A stretch of DNA of 60,000 nt from Takakia lepidozioides (Eukaryota > Streptophyta > Takakiopsida > Takakiales > Takakiaceae). A model generated the notes under the pieces. That model did not search any database, was not told the DNA's origin, and was given only the letters and a program-made list of their open reading frames with translations. The stretch is taken from contig CM060734.1 of NCBI GenBank assembly GCA_030704615.1, positions 52,470,042 to 52,530,041 on the forward strand. Direction: 5' to 3'. Position 1 is the first letter of the stretch. Each line of letters opens with the position of its first letter. A program made the position numbers and the translations under genes. Of the stretch, positions 30,668 to 45,600 are shown piece by piece.

Positions 30668-33600
30668 ATGGGTGCACATCAGTACGATGAGGGTGGCAGG
30701 GACGAGGCCGAACTTGCCTTTGGAACTGATGAGGAGGTGGAGCTTCAAGATGATTCTATGCTCGATGAAGAAGACGGCGAGGTGGAGATGAATAATTGGA
30801 AAGAGTCTTTACAAGAAGAAGCTGAAGGTATTTATGAATTGTTAATTGCAATCACCCGTTCTTTCCTCGGAAGGAACATCTCTCTTCAAACATGTAATGA
30901 ATCATCCAACAGAGTTGCAGTCCTCCCTCAGCGGTCCGACCCGATGCACAGGTCTGCAGTATTTCCTATCTTGAGACTTAATGCCTTTCGTTTTCTTTAT
31001 TGGTGGAATGATCCAAGATGGGGCAAGAGGTTATACCCTGAGGGGGGTTGGGGTCGATCCTCAAAAGCAGACCCAGAGGATGCTGAGTAAATATAGGGTT
31101 GCAACGCAACCACAGAAACGTACACGTACCCACTTATCTGAGGCATTGACATCATCCTTACACGGTATACCAAGGTATCTTGGCCGAGATAAGTACCATT
31201 GGGGCGATACACCACTGACGGTTGCAAACCCATTGCTTGGACCCTGCTGTGAAGCTTCACACACGAAAGTGTGGCCATTGTATGTGCCTCATTTGGGGCT
31301 TCTTGATTCTAATGAGCCGACTAGCATGAGCCTGGCCACTGGGTGGGTTATGTTTTATGATTTGTTGCATCGTTGGATTAGTGTATCTTCACATACATTT
31401 AAGTTGGATAGCAATTGGAAGGAATAACTCTGCATACCGAAAACGATTCTTCTGTTGCGGCAGAGCAAGAGGACGTTGAGGTGGAGGAAGGAATGGACGG
31501 ATTCATAGCCAGTGAGCAGGTGGGATGATGAGACACGCAGACTGGCAGCAGGGTTAGCTTCGAAAGACAGTGTTCAATTGATGCAAGCACTTCGAGAAAT
31601 GACCAAGGTTTTGACAGGTTCCCGGGGGGGAAAGGTTCTGCTCCAGTATGTGCTGGCGTCACCACGGTGTGCAGAACTAGTATCGGTGTGGGAGGCAGGG
31701 GCAGTGGCTTCCACAGCAGTCCCTTTGATGCTTTTGCTCTCTGAAATTTTCCGGCATCAGGTGGGAAGAGGACGTGGGACACCACTAGGAGAAAAAGGGA
31801 AAGCTGTGTTGGATGCGTCAGCACACAAGAAGCGCAAGGCCATGGTTGTTGTCCAGGTGAGATCGGATGAACTGCGCATGGATGCTCTTCTTTCAAGCGC
31901 CATCGCAGCCACAGATTTCTCATTAAGAGTGTAGGTAGCAAGAAATAAATATTGATACTTTATAATGCAAATCTCAAAGAGCTTAAGGGACGAGAAAGCA
32001 TGAAACAAGATAGAGAGAAGGGCCCCCCACAAGCAGCTCAACAACAACTATTGCTCAATGGTTTGTCCTAAGGGTCAACATCTCGTGCAGATATACAGCT
32101 AAGCATTTCTGATCCTCCTGATGGAAGACGTCTGTGAGAGATTGGGTATCTTGGAATAGACAATAGAATCTCCAACGGATCTCACAGTAGAGAGGACAGT
32201 GAAAGAAGAAATTTTCTTCACTTCTAATTTTCCCTGTTGTTTCCAGCGCAAGCAAGGCACATGCGGTCCTCACGTTGCAGGCTGTCCCACCTACTAGTCT
32301 CTATCCGCAGAGTAATGAAGTTAGGCAGAAAGCTGGTAAGAAGGTCGGATGAAAGCCGTAACAGATGTGAAAGAAATGAAATGAAATGACATGGGGTACC
32401 ATTTCTCTCAAAATAGTTCAAATCCACCAAGGTTTCTTCCTCCTGATAAAGTAAATAGACTGAATTTAAACTCAGGGCGGGAAGCCTACCTTTGAACCTG
32501 AAGACAATAGTCACTTTCAGATTCATTGTCGTGGGTACTTTCACCAGAGAGACGCCCTCTTCAAAACCATCAAGGGATTTGATCCTGTACCTCTGTTTAC
32601 CAACTTTGAAAATCTCGAGGCTGAGCCAAAAGCCCAGGCCCTTTTGGGGCCTAGTTATTGGGCAAATCACACACAGCAGATTGATGCTTTGTGTAAGGGG
32701 ATTTCTAGAGGATATCTGGAAAACTCGGATCATCTGTTCCGAGGTAAGTCATACTACTGGCGTTAGCCCCTGACAAAGGTAGTTTCTGTTCCTTCCGCTC
32801 AAATTGGGCGCGGGGTCAATGGCCACAAGGCAACGGCAAACAACGTCTAATGAGTACATTTTATCTGCAGAGTGTGGTTAGCCATTGGGCCTCAAAGATT
32901 CTATCATCACGGATGAGCAATAATGTCTCCCGATAGAACTGCAGTTTTGTCTTAACTGGCTGGTTTCCATGTTCGCCTGATGTGAGGTTCCATAAGTTCA
33001 TGTCTGATGCTTCTATTGGGGTCCTGCTTGAACAAAATTTCCACCCTCTCTGGATTTTGAAAGCAATGAAGGCTGTGGCGCTCAAAAAAGTTGGAGAGCT
33101 GATCATACCGGGTCTTGAAATCAGTGTGTTTAAGTCTGATAGAGGTTGTGAGGGTCCCGGCTGTCAGCCATTTCGGAGGAAGATTGTAAGCCGGAAGATG
33201 GCCTTTGGTTTGAAGTGGAACACACGCAAATGCTACACACACAATCCGTGATGGTGCTGTAATTCTAGCCCCATCATTCCTTGGAGGAAAGACAGTTGCA
33301 GAGGTTCCAGGTTTTTCTCTCATCAGGAAACTGGGACAGCAGGGGCCCAGAAGTCATAGCCGTTAAGTGGCTGGCCAGGGTGATGATCAAGTTAAATAGC
33401 CATGTTTTGGTTGGGGGTGATGCAGGTGTATTTGTCTGTATTTAGGCTGACGATGTATGGAGGCAGCCTTTCCCTTCCTCAATCTGTTCATAGCAGTTGA
33501 TGCAGACAGAAATTTGGGTGAGTTGATAACCAGACCCAGGTATGGGTATGATTTCACGACCTCAATCTCTTGCTGGTTGAAGTGGATCTCTGATCAGCTT

Positions 33601-36600
33601 GGCCATAACCATGATTTTGGTTTTGTTGAGGTTGACCTGCAACCTGTAGTCTTTGGAGAAGTCTCTAGGATGCGAAGGTGTCATTGTAGGAAGATAGGAG
33701 ATTGTGCCAATATACAACATCATTGGTGTAGAGAAGTACTGATTGTGTTGGTCCCCCATCCAAAGGCACCTCCACTCCGTTATTCTTCGCAATGTATCCT
33801 TCCAAAGTGTCTCTTTAGATTCCAAATATGGTAGAGGGCAGCCGTGTTTGACCCCAAAATTGCTGTGCACCTCTGCTTAGAACTCCCCTGCAACCTTGAC
33901 AATGCCAACAACAGTCTCATACATAGATAAAGTGGCCCAGATGATGTCGAGGGACCCCTATCTGTGTAATCTGTCCAGATGAAGGGCTCGAGGGACTGAA
34001 TCTAAGGTCTTATGGAAGTCCACAAAGCATGCATATATCGTAGGTTGCTCGTTCTAACATAGTTTGAAGAGTGAAATTGCGTCAAGCGGGGATCGTTTGC
34101 GCCAGTAGCTCGAAGCTGAGTTTTCAGCCCAATCAAGTTCCATGGCTACGACTGCCCCAAACAGTTTAGCCGGCAATGAAGAAATCATAAATTTGTGCAA
34201 TAATTGGTTCGAGCTTGTCGTCATTCTTGAAATGACGCTTTTTGTCCACTCTGTTGGAAAGCACGCTGCACTGGTTCGTTGAAGAGATGTGCAATAAATG
34301 GAGCCAAAGCTGCTGTTTCATGCTTGATAAATTCACGCTGTAGCCCCTACAGGTCCACTGCACTGCCATTTTGCAATTTCTTGACTGCTTTACTGGCATT
34401 GGACGAGGTGAAGAAGCACATTCATGCCAAATGTGGATGTCTGTGATGGAGATCAGGGTATGAGGTTTTGTAAGAAGGGACCAAGAGGCACAGGGAGAGG
34501 GCTTGATCTTTGCAATGAAGGTTTGACTGAAGTTTGAGTGTATGCTGGTTTCTTACATCTGATGAGAGACTTGTAGTACTTAAGGGCTAGGTGGGTAGAT
34601 GCCGGAGAAGATTGGGTATCAAGGAGTAGTGATTTGACATGTCGTCTGGAAAGGAGCTTTATAAAGTCCACATCAGGCAACCACTTCATTGGAATTTCTA
34701 GTCGTAAAAGGTAGTATCGTTCATATGAATAAGTTACGATGGTGTGTTTCACAGCAGTTTCTAAAGTATGTTCCTAAATTGGTGTTGAGGGTTTTAGGGG
34801 AGACTGGACAAGCTTGCGCGGGCTATCACACGGACGAAGATGAAGGATATTTACTCTCATCTGTCTTCATCCAAGAGTAGTAGGCAAAAGGCTGCACTAC
34901 TACTCATGTCATGCATAGTGTTGCGGGGAAGACTTATAGCTATTGAGGTTGCTACGTCCTTCGATTTCACTCTTAAAGCTTTGAAAAAGCTTGCTGAGCA
35001 CCCTTGGCGAGCCCCAGTTCAGAGAGATGGAGCTGAAGGTCGACAAGGGCTCCTAGCTCGGCCTTCTAGGTATGGTCTTTTAAATCTGTCTTCATGTGTT
35101 CGGGGTGGAAGGCACAACAATTTGCATGTGGATCTGAAGCAGCAAGCACGTTTTTGGGATCCACGGAAGGGCATGGGGCATGATCATTCCTACTGGCTGG
35201 TAATGGATATTAAGAAGGCAACTTTCAGCTGGTGTTACTTGCTATGTGGCCTTGGGTCCCTCCACTGTTCCTTATAAGCAATATTTGTTAGTGTTGTCAG
35301 TAAAGCCATTCCCTTTTCTTGTAGCTAGATCCAGCCACATGAGAGGAGTGTCTAGGAATGTGACAGTTCTATCTCTATGGATGGGACTATTCCAGCTGGA
35401 CTTCGACTTATAGCTGTTGAGCCTCCCCTGAAGCTTCAGAAATGTCTTAAAGGTTTGTTAACATTTTACTTCTATTAGGTTTTTCTTCATCGAGTTTGCA
35501 CTGTCATTTCTGGTTGTTGGTGATCCGGGGTTGCTACGATGGATACTTCAGAAGCGTCCCCTCTATGCGGGCGTATTGCATGGTTTGGCCAAAGATGACG
35601 AAACTACAATCATCCATGTGCTTCAAGTCATACGGGAGAAGGTGATGGGGAAGGCTGCCCTTGTGCCAGCAGGGCTCCAGAGTGCTGTCTTTGGCGATGT
35701 GGCTCTGGAACAGCTGGCGCGAATTGCTGGCAATGATCTATTTGGTGATTCAGCGGACCTAGCTTACCAAATGCTGTTGTCCCTTTGTACAGATCCCTCC
35801 CATGGCTTGTGTCCTGAAAGCACTGTGGCTTGGGGGCTACCTGGGGCAAAATCTGGGGCCTTTGGTGGAGGGCAGGGTCGGTTGCTCCGATTAATGCTGC
35901 GACTGCGGGCAACTGAAGTGGGCCGACATAGAGAGCTTCTGTTGGCCATTGCGAAAGCAAGACCAAAGCTGGCTGCTGCATACTTGGATTCTGTCCCATT
36001 TTCGTTGGAGCCTCGATCTTCTCCTTCGTGGTGAGGACTTTTTTTGAAGTCAGAGCCAAGTTTTTCTTTTCCCTAGATTGTTACTCTGGCTTACAGATAG
36101 AAGGAGCCAATGCTGATGCTATAGATGATAAGCTAATGATGTATGTTGGTTGAACATACACCACATTGTGTGTGTTTGTCTTAGCAGGGCCGTGTAGACA
36201 TTTTTCTGCATATAACAGGAAGCAAAAACTCTGCCTGTCATTTGCACCACAGAAGCATCCAACCATAACTTTGCACAGTTGCAGACTGGCTTGCGCAATT
36301 ATTGATGGCGCCAACATTTCTGTGCAGGTTTTCCGCCATGTCTCTCATTGCTGACTTGATATGTATTGCGAGCACGCCACATTCATTCTCTTCCATGGCC
36401 TTACAGGGTCTCCCTACCCCCACGCTTGACGGACCCCTGGTTCGAAGCAGTTTGCGGCGTCTACTGCCCCGTGCTCTCCCCAGGGTGGCCCTCAACAGGG
36501 GCCTACAGCATGCAAATTTGCTGGTCAAGCATGCTTCCTTGCGAGTGTTACTTGAGGCACTGTTGTCGGTAGAGCGATTTCTTGATGCTGCTATTTATGC

Positions 36601-39600
36601 AGCAGAGGCTCTTTCTATGCAGAACCCTGTGGGTGGCTTAGAAGTGGAAGGGATCTGCATGCATGGCTGTGAGTTTGGACTTGCACAGGGTAAAACAGTG
36701 AGAAGTTCTAAATCTGTGCAGAGTGGGCAGGACTCTTGGAGAGGGAATCTGACAGGCGTGCAAGGGGGAAACAGCTGCATGAATAAAGTTCATAGTAAAG
36801 AAGAGACGGAATTGTATAGGCAGGACTGGTTGCAACTGGCTGAGAATATCCAGGATGTAATGCGAGCCTCTTTACCCGATCGAAATACCTTATTGATCAT
36901 TCACTCGTCTTTACGGACACCTCGAGGGGAAACAAAGACTCTTGTTGATAGTCAGAAAAGAACTTGCAGTGCCAAGGGGTACAGGGCTGGCAAAAGGAGG
37001 AGGAAAGTGAAAGGCAATAGTGGTAGGGATGGGGGTGAATCTGAAGAGGAGGATGATCTGGATAATAGGGAAGAAGGACAGATACTTGCACAAGTGTGGG
37101 GAGCAGAAATGGTTTTAAGTCAGAACAATCAGTGGGGAGGAGACACTGGGTGTTTCCTGCATGCAAAACTTCTTGAAGTGCTTGCTGCATATCAGGTCCG
37201 GAACACTCGAAGCACAGATAGAGGGATGGTTACACACATACATGCAGATTTTCTCAGATGCCTGAAGATCACATCAGGACCCTGAAATAGCCAGACATAG
37301 ATACAGAAGTGTAGAAGCTCTTCCTAGGCATAGAATGAGAGGGAGATGAAATGGACTATGCAGCTTTATACGTTTGATGGTAGTCAGCAGATGATAACCC
37401 GCACCTCCCAAGCTTTTCATGTTAGTCTTTCCTGTGCCTGCTGCCCGACAATTACCCCACAGCACCATATGCCACCTTTAGCCACACTGTCTGCTGCCTT
37501 CCTGCAATAGCGAGTCCCAGTTTCTTGGATCTTGGTTGGCAATGTTCTGATGCTGAATCTTTATGCTGTTTTTGTGTTTGTTGTAGAGGGTGCTGCCGTT
37601 GGCTTTTGCTGACAAAGGCTTCGACCCTTTCAGAATGCTACCACCCAATTCAACACAACTGTCTTTTGCACAGCAAAAGGCCTTCTTGTCTCTGCTGTTA
37701 GCGTCCACAGGGGCTCCTGACTGTGGCCCCACGTCAGCACACTCTGCTTTTGGCTATGCAGACATAGCAGGGTCCGGCCAAATATACAAGCATGTGACTC
37801 CCCTTCTAAAGATGATGGTCGGTTCCAATTTTGGGGAAGTGAGAGACCAGGCCAACTTGCTTACATCTCGAATAATGGTCAGCACAGGGGCCTTTGAAAG
37901 TAACTTTCGTGAAGTCATGGTCTGGCTGGATCTCATCCGCTGGTGGGTGGGTGTAACTGATAACAATGACAGCCCTGTGAACGGCACCCTTACGGGTCAC
38001 CTAAAATGGATTGTGGAATTTATTTCTGAGGCAGTAGTGGCTGTGGGGAGGAATCTGTACAAGTACTTGGACCAATTGCACTCCCTTCTTGCTGCGGACA
38101 CTCTGGAGGAGGGCTCCTCTGGGCAGGGTGAGTTAATCAGTAGGTGTGATAAGCTCATGGCGCATGTTTATCTTTGCCATTGCAAAATTGAAGGGGTAGA
38201 ATCATTAGTCAAGAAGGGGCATCATTCTTTCAGGGGTGGTGAGCATCCCCACGCATGCATTCACCAGGGAGTTGTGGTTATGGAATCATACTCCATCAGC
38301 CAAATTGCTTCGGCACTTCCCATTCAAACTTCAAGGGAGAGGAAAGCTTTCAGCTTTTTTTGTTCTTTCAGTCAAGCTGATCCGGGGTTCTTTTTATTTC
38401 CATCTGTCTGCTATCTTGTGCGACAGGCCTGCAGGCTTCTTCTTTGAGATGCAACGTAGTTTGTAAGTTAGCTATTCACATGTGAAATGAAGGCCAATTG
38501 CAAATTGCCCAAACTGCAGGCCATAATGCTGGAATTGAGGTCTGCCACCTCAAGTTGGTCATAGAGATGTGGCTGCTTCACTTTGTGTTGTGCACATAGA
38601 TGATATTTTCAACCTGTGGAGCATTCTCTTCCAGGTGTTATGGCTCCAGAGTTTGGGCCTTTTGTAGTCTGTGTTTTGGAGCACACCCTCCAAGCGCTAC
38701 ACGCAGATTCGAAGGGCCTGAAGCTGTCTCAAAGAGCAGAGATTTCAGTTTATGTTGCGGGTGTACTCAACCTTTTACTGCAGACACAGGTATTTCTACA
38801 ACTTTGACTGCAAGTACTTGTCCGATCTAGCAGTAGATATTAGGCCCACACGGAGATCATTACAGTGCTTTCCCAATGTACAAAGTAAGGTGTCCGTTCA
38901 AAGGTAGCTAGGAATTTGAGGTACCAGTGCTGTGCCAAAAGCTTGAGGTGGTCGCCTGCTATAATAAAGTTAGAGAGGATTAAAGTGTTACAGTGGTAAA
39001 GACATGTTGATAGATGCATATGGTTCATATTTTCTATGTGGGTGGGCGATGAGGTGGGTATTATGCACATGCAGAACTTTGTTTGTTTTCAGGAATTTCG
39101 TGCAGTACGTAGAGTTGCTATCCAGTGTCAAAGACCTTGTCAGAGAGATTTGTTGATCCCACTTTTACCACAGGGTGTTCTATGTAAGGTTCAGTCCTTT
39201 CTCACACCTTGCAATTGGTAAGAGCCCAAGCTGATGCTAACTGGGGAGTGTCAATATGCAGGCCAATGCACGAGCTCTGGCAGTCATCATTGATGCCCTG
39301 TTGTCAGCTGATTCGGGTTTGCCCACCAGTTTGGCAGACTCTCAGTCATTTCATTGTGAGTGGGGTCCACTTCAGGTTCTCTTATTGCACGCCCACAGCA
39401 TACTGAAACCCGTCAAAGATTTGTCATATTGGGAGATATGTAAGTCAGATGCCCAAAATTGGGCCTATGCTGGGCAAATAGCTGCAGTGCTTGAAGCTTG
39501 TGAGAATAGTGAAGGTGATGCTCTGGCAGGAGAAAGGTTGGCCTTTACGTCTGCCCTGGTATGTTGCACGCCCCATGAAATTGCGCAGAACTTTTCTAGG

Positions 39601-42600
39601 GTTACACGGGTGTGCTTAAAGGTTTTCAAGGGAAACTTTTCATTACTGCACGTTCTCTGTGCAGTTCACTGTGGCCTGCTGTCCATGGTGGCGGATGCAG
39701 TGCCAGAGGAGTTTGCTAGGGCAGTAGAGTTGGCTGCATGGGGCCCTCGAAATGAGGATTTAGCAGGAAAAGGGTTGACAACAGAGTGTTTACCTGATTC
39801 TGTTTTGCTGAAGCAAAGGGAGTCGTCTCAAAACTCTTTTCCACCATCCCCAGGGGGAGATTTGTTTCCGTTGGCCGCATTTCTGAGAGGTCTTCCATTT
39901 TCAGTGGTGCTTCCAGCAGCTGCGCACAGCAATGAATGGAAGCTGTTAGCTTCCAAGCCTATGATTGCTGTTCTTGAGGCTGCATGCACTCAAGTGCCGA
40001 TTTCGCATTGGTCATTCACTGGGCGTATCATTCTTACTTGGATTTATCGACTAGCTCCTTTATCTCGTAGGGGTTTGGATGTGACTGGACAGCTGGAAAC
40101 ATGTTTTGCACTTTTGCAGCGGATTGCATTTCCTCCTGAAGGTTGGCAAGTGGGCAGTGGAGAAGATAACAGACAAGGCATGGCACTTGAGAAACTTAAG
40201 GTGTACAATGTGATGATAAGCGAGTTGCTGGCCCATCCTGTCTTCAGTGACTTTTTTATGTGTCAAAGAACACAGGCCCGCTCCTCCTTTGGTCTTGGTG
40301 TAGAAGAGAGACATTTGGAAGATAGTGGAAGAAAGAGGGAAAGGAATGCATTTGATGAAGGCACTGATATTGGAACAATGCTGGAGGTGGCTCAAGTAAC
40401 TGTGCAGCCATTGGATTACCACTTAGTTACCACTCTAAGAAGAGTCCTACACATCTCTTCGTCTTTGGATGGAGATGTCAAATCCATTGCAGTGGCACAG
40501 CAGTTGAACAATCTCAAAGAAACGACTGCTACTGCTTGTCAACCTTATATTGCGCGAGCAATCACTGCATTTCGAATGGAGCTTCTTGGAAGTGCAAATG
40601 GACAGGATCCGAGGGGTGACAGTTTATTATCTGCCCTCTTTGCTGTCTCAGAGCTAGTCCCTTATGCAGACTCTGAAGTCCTCATTGAGCTTTTGCAGTC
40701 TTTGTTTTCAAAAAAGGCTGTTCCTCTCAAGCATGTTTCGCGACAAATCTCTCCACCAGTATTTGCTCACCCATCGTTTGGGCTTTATTTTGCAAAACTC
40801 TTCTATGAAGGACAGAAGGCAAAAACAGGACATTGGACATGGTCAAAGTGGAGTGGCAGTGATCTTGGTGCAGTGGAACAGCAATCATTGGTTGACATCT
40901 TCAAAACTGTCATTGAATTAGCATTGCAACAGCCTTCGGAAGCAGGAGACCTGTGCTTGCTCTCTGCCCTGCTAGCTCCCAACATGGTAGGCAAGTATTC
41001 ACAGCTTGTCAGTATCACTCCTGTTGAAGTTCTCAGATATTGTGTGGTGAAACCTAGCCAAGTAACAGTAGAAATAGCAATGCTTCTAGTGCAGGCAAGT
41101 TCAGTTCACATGGCTGAGTTTGGCAATTTGATCGTGGCTGGAACTAAAGATAGGGTGGCTGATGGTATGAGTGGGTCGCATGTGGAATTGGCTGTTAAGC
41201 TATCAAGTGATAATCACCTGAGATACAAGATGAATGAGGCTCCTTTTTCAGATGAGGTTCTATTGCTTCTAATACCTCCTGCCGAAGTTTACTTGTCCAA
41301 AACTCCATTAAGACTCACCAATCATGTGGCAAGACATGTGGCACTTGTTTACTTGGGTCGACTGTCAAAGCACTTCAAGCATTGGAACACGTTCATAGAC
41401 ACTTATAGTGGAATTGGATCGACTGACTCAACCAAACTGGAGTTCTTGAGACTGTCAGATTGCGGCATCAGCAATGACCTTTGGGGCGATTTCTTGCGTT
41501 CAGCAAGTGGGAGAATCATGAAACTATTGCACCATTGTCTCTCGTGGCATGCTATCAGTCTAAAGAAGCAGGACAAGCTTATTCGCCATCTGCTGCCCAA
41601 GGACGGCACGGCCCTTGCCTCGCTAGATGCACATTTCCAGCATGTTTCTGAACATGACCTGCGCTTGCAAATTTTTAAGCTGTTTAGTCAGGTTTCCATA
41701 ATCAAGCAACTCTTCATGAGCTGCCATTCTCCTCAGTTGGATGATAAGCTAGTAGAGGTGCAAACAGAAGGATCCAAGGGGACAAGTGAGTTTCCTGGAA
41801 TGGAGATGAAAGGGGGGAAGAAACAGTCAGGGGCCAACATGAGTTTTGCTGCTAGTCTGGTTGCTACTTTGGGAGTGCTCTTCAAACAAACCCAAGGGAC
41901 CCAATTGCATACCAAGCATCTGACTCCTGGTTATATCTCGACGATTCACAGTCATCACTGGAGACCAAATGTTATAAAGTTTCTGGAAGAGTATCTGCTG
42001 GCTTGTTTGACTGACATAGCGACAGTGCTTGAAGTTGATGACCTCGATTCCCAAGCTATTTCTCTACTCCGAATGTTTGCAATGACAGCCCTTAAATACA
42101 GGTTTGGGGATGCATCAACAATGCTGGCACTGCAAGCCCTCTCTGTGGGTCTGTTTCATGGTGCCCATGGGCTGGCATCCATTGCTGCTGTGAGTGAGGT
42201 TGCTACAAGTGTGCTAGACCTAGTGATGGCTCACTCACAGTTTGTGCCTTCTATACTTTCTTCTGGATCAGTTCAAAGACTTCACAATCTTGGGGGTCAT
42301 GCTGGGAAGGATACCATGTTGACTTCGCTTTCCTCTCTTCTCTCGTTGGTTGGGTCTCCTCTTGTCTCTCATCTGGATGGAGCCAATGGACAATTATCTC
42401 CAAAAAAGGATATGGAAGATGAGGTTGTTACCAAGTCAGTGGAAGAGGCTGGAGATGATGAACAGGATCGAATTGAGCAGAGGCGGTTGCAGCTTGTAAA
42501 GCTTGTGCGGTTGCTCTTTTGGCTAAAGATGCGCCCGGGTAGCATAGCAATGACAGCAGAAGAGAGAGCAACATTGGAAGAGCTTATCTCCTTGCTATTG

Positions 42601-45600
42601 GCAGCATATGGTGCCACAATGAACAAGGTGGATCTTGAAATTTTTGAGCTGATGCATGAACTGGAGGCATACGGTGGGGCAGGTAGTGTTCTATGTACTC
42701 AACCAACATGGGATGAAGATAGGATGTTGTTGCTGTGAGTTGGTGTAATAAATACATAGCTTGCTAAGCATTCAGCAGTGCTTTCGTGATTCTAACATGC
42801 TTCTGTAGATGGAAGGGGCATCTTCTCACCAGCTAGTCACTTGTAGCTTTAAGCCTTGAGCAATGACATAGTTCAGGTCATGGGAGCAAGTGAAGCTGTC
42901 ACTTTCTCAAGGATATTAAGTTGCAAGAAGCTGGCCGTAATAACTCTTTTGGTCTGTGGCGTTGACTGAACTTGTTGCTCTAATGAAGAATACCTGTGCA
43001 GGATGTGTTGGTTTGGCGGGCAGGGATTATCTGTGGGGGGAGGCTGCACTTAAGAGGAGGAGAGCAAGAGCCGAAGAAATCAAGCTGACAAGTGATGAGG
43101 ATATGGTGGCAGATGAGATGAAGGCAGAGGCTCGAAGGCGAACATTTAGGGAGGACCTAGCAATAGACCCACAGAGGTGTGGGTTGTCTGTGTTGCACTT
43201 TCCGGCAAATAGACAGCCATGGGAAGGACTTGAAGAGGTTGACAGGCCATTAATGAAGGTAAGCTTGGTTTGTAGTCAAAATGATTGTTTTCAGAGTGTA
43301 CATACATGGGATGCGAGAGACCAGAAGCACTTCAGGGGTGAGCCTTTTGGCTGCAGCAGCAGTGTAGTACAGGGCTATTTTTTAAGTGTCTTGCAGCGCA
43401 GTAATGGAGCTTCATACTGGTGGCTGTAGGGTGGGAAGTTTTGGGTTATGCCACAGCTCATGAATGCTCAACTGTTAGGAGTCGACAATGGAGCTCTGGT
43501 CCTTGAGCACCAAACTTATATACTTGCATACTTCATACTTTTTCTTTACACAACGTTGAATATCTCAATTCCTCATCAAGGAACTCATCTTCATTCGTAC
43601 TTCAACTAGACAAAAAGACCCGACGCGTGAGTATAAAGTCTAGACTCTAATGGGGGCTTCGTGAAAGGGTTGCCAGCACCAAGGTGCATTCCAGGTTTGT
43701 GACTATTTGGTCATCCGTTCTCCTTCCCTTATCTTCTGTCCTTGCCTCTATGGAATCCGTGGTTTCTGTTTTGCTCTTCTAGGGACAGCTACTCCTTGAC
43801 TGAATTTTTCCATTACAAAGATGTTGTGTGACATTGTTACATGAGGCTCTCCACATGATTGTCGTGGCTAGGTTGTTGGGAGCCCCATTCTGTTTTTTCT
43901 TTTCCTTGGCAGTGCTCCCTTGACTGTTGTAAGTTTCGTTCTTCGTTCTTTCTGTTTCGAGTAGATCTTTGGTGTCTGTGGTTCTACAGTCTTTTTATAT
44001 TCTTGTCTCTCTTGGGCACTTTGGCCCTGTCCCGGTTGTGATAAATCCCTTGCTCTCCCTCCTCCAGTATAACACTTTGTCATCTCTCTACAGGGTTTTC
44101 ATCAAAAAACTGGTGATGCTGATGAGCAAGGTTTGATGGCAGCTGCCTATGACCCAGCCTACATCCTGCCATTTGCACTGCATGGACTCTCAATAGGGTG
44201 CATTGATGCTGATGTATTTGTGCACCAAGGGTTGCTTGCTGTAGCCCTGGCTTCCATCAGCTCTGCCAACGAAATCATGCGGAAGTTGGGCTATGAAATT
44301 TTGGCCAAGTTCCTGACTGTCTTGGAGGTAAGCATAGCTGATAGCTTTGTTGAATTGGCTTAGGGTGCCTCATGATCTATTCAGTTAGTGGGGCTCTATC
44401 ATATGGAGGGCTGTGGGGCCATGCTATTGCTCCCTTTGCTTGCAGGACCTCTGAGTGGCAAAACACCCCAGGTTGCTTTAATATTGGCCAAGCTCTGAAT
44501 ACTATTTCAAGTAGTTTCCATCGGAGAGTTTGCCTGACTGTTGCTCGTGTGCTGACATTCTGATTAGCTTCCTGATAGATGTACTCTTGCAGGAGGGCCC
44601 AAGTTTCAAGGGAAGGCCGCAGATTCGACTGCTGTTGACGTATGTTAAAAATGCAATTACAGAGGCCTGGCAGCGGCTTCCGTTTGTTCTGACACTGTTT
44701 GCTGCAGAGGCATCATGCATTTTAATGCATCCTGAAAATGCACTCTATCTGACCATCACTCGGTACCTTCTTCGTGGGCCTGGCATGGACCTTGAGGTGC
44801 CTTTCTCTCGTTGCCTCCCTCTGTCTCCCACCCTACTCTATGCTCTGTTTCCCCCAACTTCTCTCTCCTTGATGTATGTTTTAGTTCTTGGTATGTTCTA
44901 TCTTGTCCATGGGCCCTTGTGGCCCTTTATGGATGTTAAGAAGCTTCTTTCTTTCTCTCAATACTCTATCAACAAAACTGCAATTCGATCGGGAGCCATT
45001 CTTGGTTCTCTGTGACGATAGGATTGTGCAGCCTAATTACATGTCTGCAGCTCTATCTCCCTCTCTTCTAAGGGCATTCGGAAATGTTCAGGGTGGGCTC
45101 CCACACACTGGATAGAGAATGGTAGGTGGAAAAATCTGCTATGTGAGGATTGATTACTGCTTGCGGTGGGAAATTGAAAGTGAAGAACATTTCTTCTCTC
45201 ACTGCCCTCTATTCTTCCTCTTGTCCCATAAGCTCTTTGAGCTTCCTGCGGACGGTACCATTTCATTTCTTGCTTGCTTCTACTTCACATGAGCTTGAGT
45301 GTACTGAAGCTCCTGTGTGAATTCGCTGTATACTACTGTTCACAAGTGTCCTTGAGTTGTCTCTATATACGTCTGGTTGCTTCCCTTCTTTACAGTTCCT
45401 GGTTAAGCTCAATGACTTTTTGATGGGTGTTGGGTTGCCAGTATGTTCCTCTTTTCCACTCAATGTTTGGGAGTGGGTCACCTGGCTACCGAAGTGAGCG
45501 GCTGTGGATGCTCCGCCTGCTTGCCTTTGGTTTGGCATCATCTCACGATTTTCAGGTCTACCGACGTCAGTTCTTGCTGGAGATCCTAATGAGCTTCTAT

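Noticed and set aside
30981-31427. 148-codon plus-strand frame between URB1 exons 1 and 2
   Set aside because: It has no recognisable domain and lies in an intron by the phase-consistent model; kept only as intronic sequence.
31399-31941. 180-codon minus-strand frame
   Set aside because: It is the antisense shadow of URB1 exon 2, which matches the family on the plus strand.
39093-39217. Possible extra URB1 exon with good AG and GT signals
   Set aside because: It would break the reading phase with the next exon. Joining 38789 directly to 39262 keeps phase and matches the URB1 family alignment.
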